Part shown: one piece after another, positions 53,574 to 56,347 of the stretch
How the letters are laid out: each line of letters begins with the position of its first letter
How positions within the stretch are numbered: the first letter of the stretch is position 1
Assembly: GCF_002744245.1 (NCBI RefSeq)
Contig: NZ_NKHG01000004.1
Location: 1-56,347 of the forward strand
Source: Bacillus pumilus
GTDB taxonomy: Bacteria; Bacillota; Bacilli; Bacillales; Bacillaceae
Direction: 5' to 3'
DNA: 56,347 nt
Notes under the pieces: generated by a model
Seen by the model: the letters and a program-made list of their open reading frames with translations, nothing else
The model's database searches: none
What the model was told of the DNA's origin: nothing
Made by a program: the position numbers and the translations under genes

Positions 53574-54698
53574 TTAAATGTCGATATATGATTGAAACAG
53601 ATCTGCTGTCCTTTCCTTAACCGTTTTGGTTACGTGCGTGTAAATATTCATTGTTGTTTTAATATCACGATGGCCGAGACGAACTTGTACTTCTTTTACT
53701 GTTGCGCCAGCTTCAAATAATATCGAAGCGTGCGTGTGTCTAAATCCATGTACCGTGATGGGGTGTAGATTATGAGTTTTAATAAAGCTTTCCAACTTAT
53801 CATTAGGGTATGCGAGACGCAAAGGACGCTTATCTTCCCTTGTAAGCACGTTTTTTGTGTCTAGGGTATCATTACTATTCAGAACGTGTTTTCGTTGCTG
53901 TATACGCCATTTTTTTAATACATCAACGGTTTTCGTGTCGATATGTATTGTTCTAGTTTGATATGTCTTAGCCTTTTGTATTATTTGCTTATCATCCTTA
54001 AAAAACAGTGTCTTAGAAATGAATATAGCACATTCATCAAAATCAATGTCATTCCATTCTAATGATAAAAGTTCTCCTTTTCTCATACCTGTATAAATTA
54101 ACAAGTGGATCATTACATAATCTTGTTTATTGAGATTTAATTTTGCCAGCTTAAAAAAATCTTTAATTTCCTGTTTAGTCCAGAAATTTCTTTTAGGTTC
54201 TTCGACTAAAAAATCAGATTCTTTTTTAGGTATGATTACATGTTCCATTGGATTTTTAACTATATAGTCCATACGTACGGCATATTTAAACACTTGATTG
54301 GCTTGTATCTTTACATCATTGACAGAATCAATTTGTTCTGCAATTTCATCAATCATTTTTTGACAGTACTCTTTTGTAATATCTTGAATTTTCAAATGAC
54401 TAAATCTTGGAAGGATATGTTTATTGAATTTTGATTCAAGAGAGTATTGAGTACTTGGTTTTAATGTTTTTGAGTGAGAAGTCCACCAATTATCAAAAAC
54501 TTTTTTGAATGTGATAGAGTTATTTGTAATAAAAGTGCCTGTACTAATTTCTTGTTCTATTTTAGCTGCTGCCAGCTGAGCGGCTTTTTTTGTTGGAAAA
54601 CCCCTTTTGGATTTTTCTTTGAATTTGTTGGAAATTGGATCTTTAATTCTTATACGATATTCCCAAGATCCGTTAGCATGCTTTCTGAAACTGGCCAT
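53574..54698 (-). CDS. tyrosine recombinase/phage integrase
   Basis: Site-specific recombinase that integrates and excises the element. Residues 1-55 resemble the arm-DNA-binding domain (GSWEYRIRIKDPISNK), 60-155 the SAM-like core-binding domain, 170-374 the catalytic domain with Arg206 (TGMRKGE), His317 and Arg320 (HGFRH), His343 (LGHRD) and nucleophile Tyr353 (NIYTHV). 374 residues, apparently intact. ATG at 54698 has AAAGGAGG upstream; a longer frame to 54755 has no SD and is rejected. Leftward, towards rpsI. Confidence 0.93.
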   Translation of the reverse strand: MASFRKHANGSWEYRIRIKDPISNKFKEKSKRGFPTKKAAQLAAAKIEQEISTGTFITNNSITFKKVFDNWWTSHSKTLKPSTQYSLESKFNKHILPRFSHLKIQDITKEYCQKMIDEIAEQIDSVNDVKIQANQVFKYAVRMDYIVKNPMEHVIIPKKESDFLVEEPKRNFWTKQEIKDFFKLAKLNLNKQDYVMIHLLIYTGMRKGELLSLEWNDIDFDECAIFISKTLFFKDDKQIIQKAKTYQTRTIHIDTKTVDVLKKWRIQQRKHVLNSNDTLDTKNVLTREDKRPLRLAYPNDKLESFIKTHNLHPITVHGFRHTHASILFEAGATVKEVQVRLGHRDIKTTMNIYTHVTKTVKERTADLFQSYIDI

Positions 54699-54738
54699 CT
54701 TTTTCCTCCTTTTAAGAAACGTATGTTTGGTTTTTGGA

Positions 54739-55207
54739 TTAAAAAGAATTGTCAAACCACTCTATTACACCAAGTGGTTCAAAACAAATGGTGTATTCAC
54801 CATAGTTAACAGTAGCGCCGTATTTTTCTTTGTAGCGTTTAATGGCGTTATCTAAAAATTCTTCTGTAAATCTCAAGGTACTGAGCAAGCTCATACCTAT
54901 TTCTTATAGTTTCTTTGTGGGCTTGAACAATTTTGGACAAAGGTACTAGCTTTTCGTAAGCCCACGTTCTCGCAATTTTTTCTTGTCTTCGCTTTTCAAT
55001 TGTATCTTGTCCTAATATATCCCCACTAGAAGTATAATAATGGCCTAATTCTTCAGCAAGGACACATGCCTTTTCACAAGAGGTATCCATGTTTTTATTA
55101 ATTAAAATAACATTTTTTGAGTATAATCCTTTAAGTCTAAGAGGCATATATTTTTCATAGGTGTCTATTCCAAGAAAAGAAGCCTCTGTTAGTAATGCTT
55201 CGTACAT
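54739..55207 (-). pseudogene. ImmA/IrrE-type metallopeptidase gene with a frameshift
   Basis: The intact first 119 codons (55207 to 54848) hold the zinc helix LAEELGHYYTSSGD; Glu52-Glu53-Leu-Gly-His56 replaces HExxH, a variant I recall in phage relatives. After RYELAQYL the reading frame breaks: shifting one base near 54875 restores RFTEEFLDNAIKRYKEKYG and GEYTICFEPLGVIEWFDNSF to a stop at 54739, the family's normal C-terminus. In ICEBs1, ImmA cleaves ImmR after DNA damage. Decay, sequencing error or a truncated active product are all possible. Confidence 0.8.
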
Positions 55208-55218
55208 TACATCTACTC

Positions 55219-55542
55219 CTATTGTTTTCTTTTTAAACGAACAAATTCTTTAAAACGTTCGATTTCCCTTAGTTCTTCTTCTGTCCAATCTTCTCCATCG
55301 TGATGGGCGGCTATAGTATCAATGTCGTATTGACCTTGTATTTTTGAATCATCGGTACGGCCAAGTAGATAATCAACTGATACATCGAAGTAGTCGGCTA
55401 CTTTTTTGAGTTTGTCACTAGAAGGGTTGTTCTGCTTCCATGAATAAATAGAGTTTTTTCCGAATCCTACATTTTCTTCTAGTTTAGAAAGGTTTATGCC
55501 CCGATTTTTGCAAAGTTTTTTTACTCTTTCAAACGTAATCAT
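55219..55542 (-). CDS. XRE-family repressor (ImmR/cI-like)
   Basis: 107 residues with an N-terminal HTH (about 4-60: ERVKKLCKNRGINLSKLEENVGF..., SVDYLLG) typical of ImmR/phage repressors, then a short acidic C-terminal region (EDWTEEELREIERFKEF) that in relatives mediates oligomerisation and ImmA cleavage. ATG at 55542 has AAGGA 8 nt upstream; the in-frame ATG at 55551 would touch that SD. Ends 11 bp before the immA-like gene. Likely binds the palindromes at 55576-55619 just upstream. Confidence 0.88.
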   Translation of the reverse strand: MITFERVKKLCKNRGINLSKLEENVGFGKNSIYSWKQNNPSSDKLKKVADYFDVSVDYLLGRTDDSKIQGQYDIDTIAAHHDGEDWTEEELREIERFKEFVRLKRKQ

Positions 55543-55575
55543 ATCAACCATCCTTAATGGCTCATGAAAATAAAT

Positions 55576-55619
55576 TAAAGAAATCTTTATTTTTTGTTTG
55601 ACTTTTAAAGAAATCTTTA
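55576..55619. promoter_or_regulatory. two identical operator palindromes
   Basis: TAAAGAAATCTTTA occurs at 55576-55589 and 55606-55619, each a perfect 6+2+6 palindrome, 30 bp apart (about three helical turns, same face). Located 34 bp from the repressor start codon, in the divergent region. A TTGACT (55598-55603) lies between them. Most likely the repressor's binding sites. A half-site TCTTTAA recurs at 55746-55752. Confidence 0.8.
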
Positions 55620-55670
55620 ATAAGCTATGTTCATAAGCTACTTATTCAGCTTACTAGACACCACAAATAA

Positions 55671-55709
55671 AAGCCTAGGCTACGTCCCCCAACGTGTAAG
55701 GCTGTTTTT
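55671..55709 (+). terminator. terminator-like hairpin in the divergent control region
   Basis: AGCCT (55672-55676) / AGGCT (55699-55703) and ACGT (55682-55685) / ACGT (55692-55695) form a nested stem around CCCCCA, followed by GTTTTTG. The left arm is also part of a 10-bp palindrome, AGCCTAGGCT (55672-55681). It would stop rightward transcripts begun near the operators; tentative because the stem is interrupted. Confidence 0.5.
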
Positions 55710-55752
55710 GTAGGTTAATTTAGTTATGCCTATAATCTACAATATTCTTTAA
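55708..55752 (+). promoter_or_regulatory. rightward promoter of the element with operator half-site
   Basis: TTGTAG (55708-55713), 17-bp spacer, perfect TATAAT (55731-55736); predicted start near 55743. TCTTTAA (55746-55752), half of the operator palindrome, lies over the start point, which suggests repression from there. Drives the Cro-like gene at 55811. Confidence 0.7.
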
Positions 55753-55810
55753 AAATTGTCAATGATAAGCTGAATATTTAGCTATAAATTTAAAAAGAGG
55801 GGTGATTTGG

Positions 55811-55999
55811 ATGAAATTAGATTTCGGAAAACAAGTAAAAACATGGTTAATACTGAATGATATGCAACAAAAAGACTTAGCAAAGATGTTGAATATTTCA
55901 AATGCATATCTCTCTGACATTTTACTTGGTAAGAGACAGGCCGAAAAAATCAGAGAAAAAATTGTGAAAATCCTTGACGTGATGGAGGAGGTCTCATAA
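55811..55999 (+). CDS. small XRE-family HTH protein (Cro-like)
   Basis: 62-residue protein that is almost only an HTH: QVKTWLILNDMQQKDLAKML, then ISNAYLSDILLGKR (recognition helix about 29-40). First rightward gene, divergent from the repressor, the position of Cro in phages and of xis/control genes in ICEBs1-type elements. ATG 55811 after AGAGGGGTGAT (55796-55806); GTG 55802 would fall within the SD. Role inferred from position. Confidence 0.82.
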   Translation: MKLDFGKQVKTWLILNDMQQKDLAKMLNISNAYLSDILLGKRQAEKIREKIVKILDVMEEVS

Positions 56000-56002
56000 A
56001 AA

Positions 56003-56270
56003 ATGCTAACTGTCCAGGTTGATGAAAATGAAGTGAGACGAATTTGTATAGAAAAAATAGAAGAACAAATACAAATCGTTGAACATGAGAAAGTTTTCTG
56101 GAATAGAAAAACTACAAGAAAAAACAGATATGAGTTGGACGGAGATTTTAGATAAATTTTTTTATGATCCTCGGTGCCCAAAATATAAGGTTGGTTCTCG
56201 ATGGAGATTTCCCGCTGAGGAAATGAAAAAATTCTTACTAACCTGGTTGTCTGAACAGCCAAGACATTAA
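56003..56270 (+). pseudogene. DUF771/excisionase-like small DNA-binding protein gene with a frameshift
   Basis: ATG 56003 after GGAGGAGGT opens a frame MLTVQVDENEVRR...EHEKVFWNRK that stops at 56156 with unrelated residues. The expected continuation KLQEKTDMSWTEILDKFFYD, PRCPKYKVGSRWRFP and AEEMKKFLLTWLSEQ is in the +1 frame to a stop at 56270. Removing one A from the A run near 56109-56113 joins them into about 88 residues like small phage/ICE proteins of the DUF771/excisionase type (WN..xLxxxT..S, FPA..xxKFL). Family from memory, moderately sure. Confidence 0.65.
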
Positions 56271-56347
56271 ATTCTAGTGTTGAAAGAACAAGCTAGGGGA
56301 TAACGAGGGTTTAGATCGGCTCAAATTTGAGCTTAACAGGATGCTTC
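56271..56347 (+). other. end of window, no gene called
   Basis: Last 77 bases after the DUF771-like gene. They contain a perfect 14-bp palindrome GCTCAAATTTGAGC (56319-56332). No start codon with an SD and an open frame can be judged before the window ends. Confidence 0.5.

Larger units (their letters stand above)
53534..56347. mobile_element. left end of an integrated prophage or ICE, truncated by the window
   Basis: AT-rich block with leftward integrase, ImmA-like and ImmR/cI-like genes, then a divergent control region and rightward Cro-like and DUF771-like genes. The order int-immA-immR/rightward genes is that of ICEBs1 and of many temperate Firmicute phages; no conjugation or structural gene is inside the window to decide. 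The exact left boundary is unknown (53485-53573). Two genes appear frameshifted. Confidence 0.85.

Noticed and set aside
55598..55626. TTGACT between the operators as a complete rightward promoter
   Set aside because: No acceptable -10 at 16-18 bp (TAAGCT is poor); left as a possible element only.
56095..56125. Programmed -1 frameshift in the DUF771-like gene at the A runs
   Set aside because: The two frames are joined by +1 (or -2), not -1, so an A-AAA-AAC type slip would not restore the protein.
55759..56262. 167-codon leftward open frame across the Cro-like and DUF771-like genes
   Set aside because: Ser/Phe/Ile-rich antisense of A-rich coding sequence; the + strand has SDs and recognisable domains.

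Overview
The window is a stretch of a Bacillus chromosome. Gene content and order follow the class III heat-shock operon, str, S10, spc and alpha clusters of Bacillus subtilis almost gene for gene, and nearly every protein can be aligned by memory with its B. subtilis homologue. Many proteins differ from B. subtilis by a modest number of substitutions, so a sister species is likely (B. pumilus/safensis/altitudinis group is my best guess; this is inference and was not computed). All core genes are on the + strand, with strong AGGAGG-type ribosome binding sites and frequent GTG/TTG starts.

Layout: (1) 1-4764, CtsR-controlled ctsR-mcsA-mcsB-clpC proteolysis operon. (2) 4803-9702, radA, disA, yacL, ispD, ispF (DNA repair, c-di-AMP signalling, isoprenoid precursors). 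(3) 9711-15295, gltX, then a cysteine T-box, then cysE-cysS-mrnC-rlmB-rae1. (4) 15297-17156, sigH, rpmG, secE, nusG. (5) 17168-19770, the L11/L1 and L10/L12 units with their leaders. (6) 19814-32922, ybxB, rpoB-rpoC, rplGB-rpsL-rpsG-fusA and tufA. (7) 32989-33948, ybaC, a hydrolase gene lying between tufA and the S10 operon. (8) 33938-49168, the S10-spc-alpha supercluster from rpsJ to rplQ, including secY, adk, map, infA and rpoA; a KOW-domain gene between map and infA is broken. (9) 49233-52469, ecfA1-ecfA2-ecfT (energy module of ECF vitamin transporters) and truA. (10) 52488-53533, L13 leader, rplM-rpsI and a strong terminator.

The last 2.8 kb (about 53534-56347) is different: AT-rich, with leftward genes for a tyrosine integrase, an ImmA-type metallopeptidase and an ImmR/cI-type repressor, then a divergent operator/promoter region and rightward genes for a Cro-like protein and a small DUF771/excisionase-like protein. 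This is the left edge of an integrated element (prophage or ICE, ICEBs1-like order) inserted just downstream of rpsI; its right end lies outside the window. Two of its five genes carry apparent single-base frameshifts, whereas the roughly 60 core genes over 53 kb are intact apart from the KOW gene.

The least explained signals are regulatory: a matched pair of RNA motifs before rplK and rplA (candidate L1 autoregulatory sites), a promoter running straight into a terminator ahead of nusG, competing hairpins between rplGB and rpsL, and the operator/terminator/promoter arrangement of the element. I did not find a clearly novel multi-gene system.
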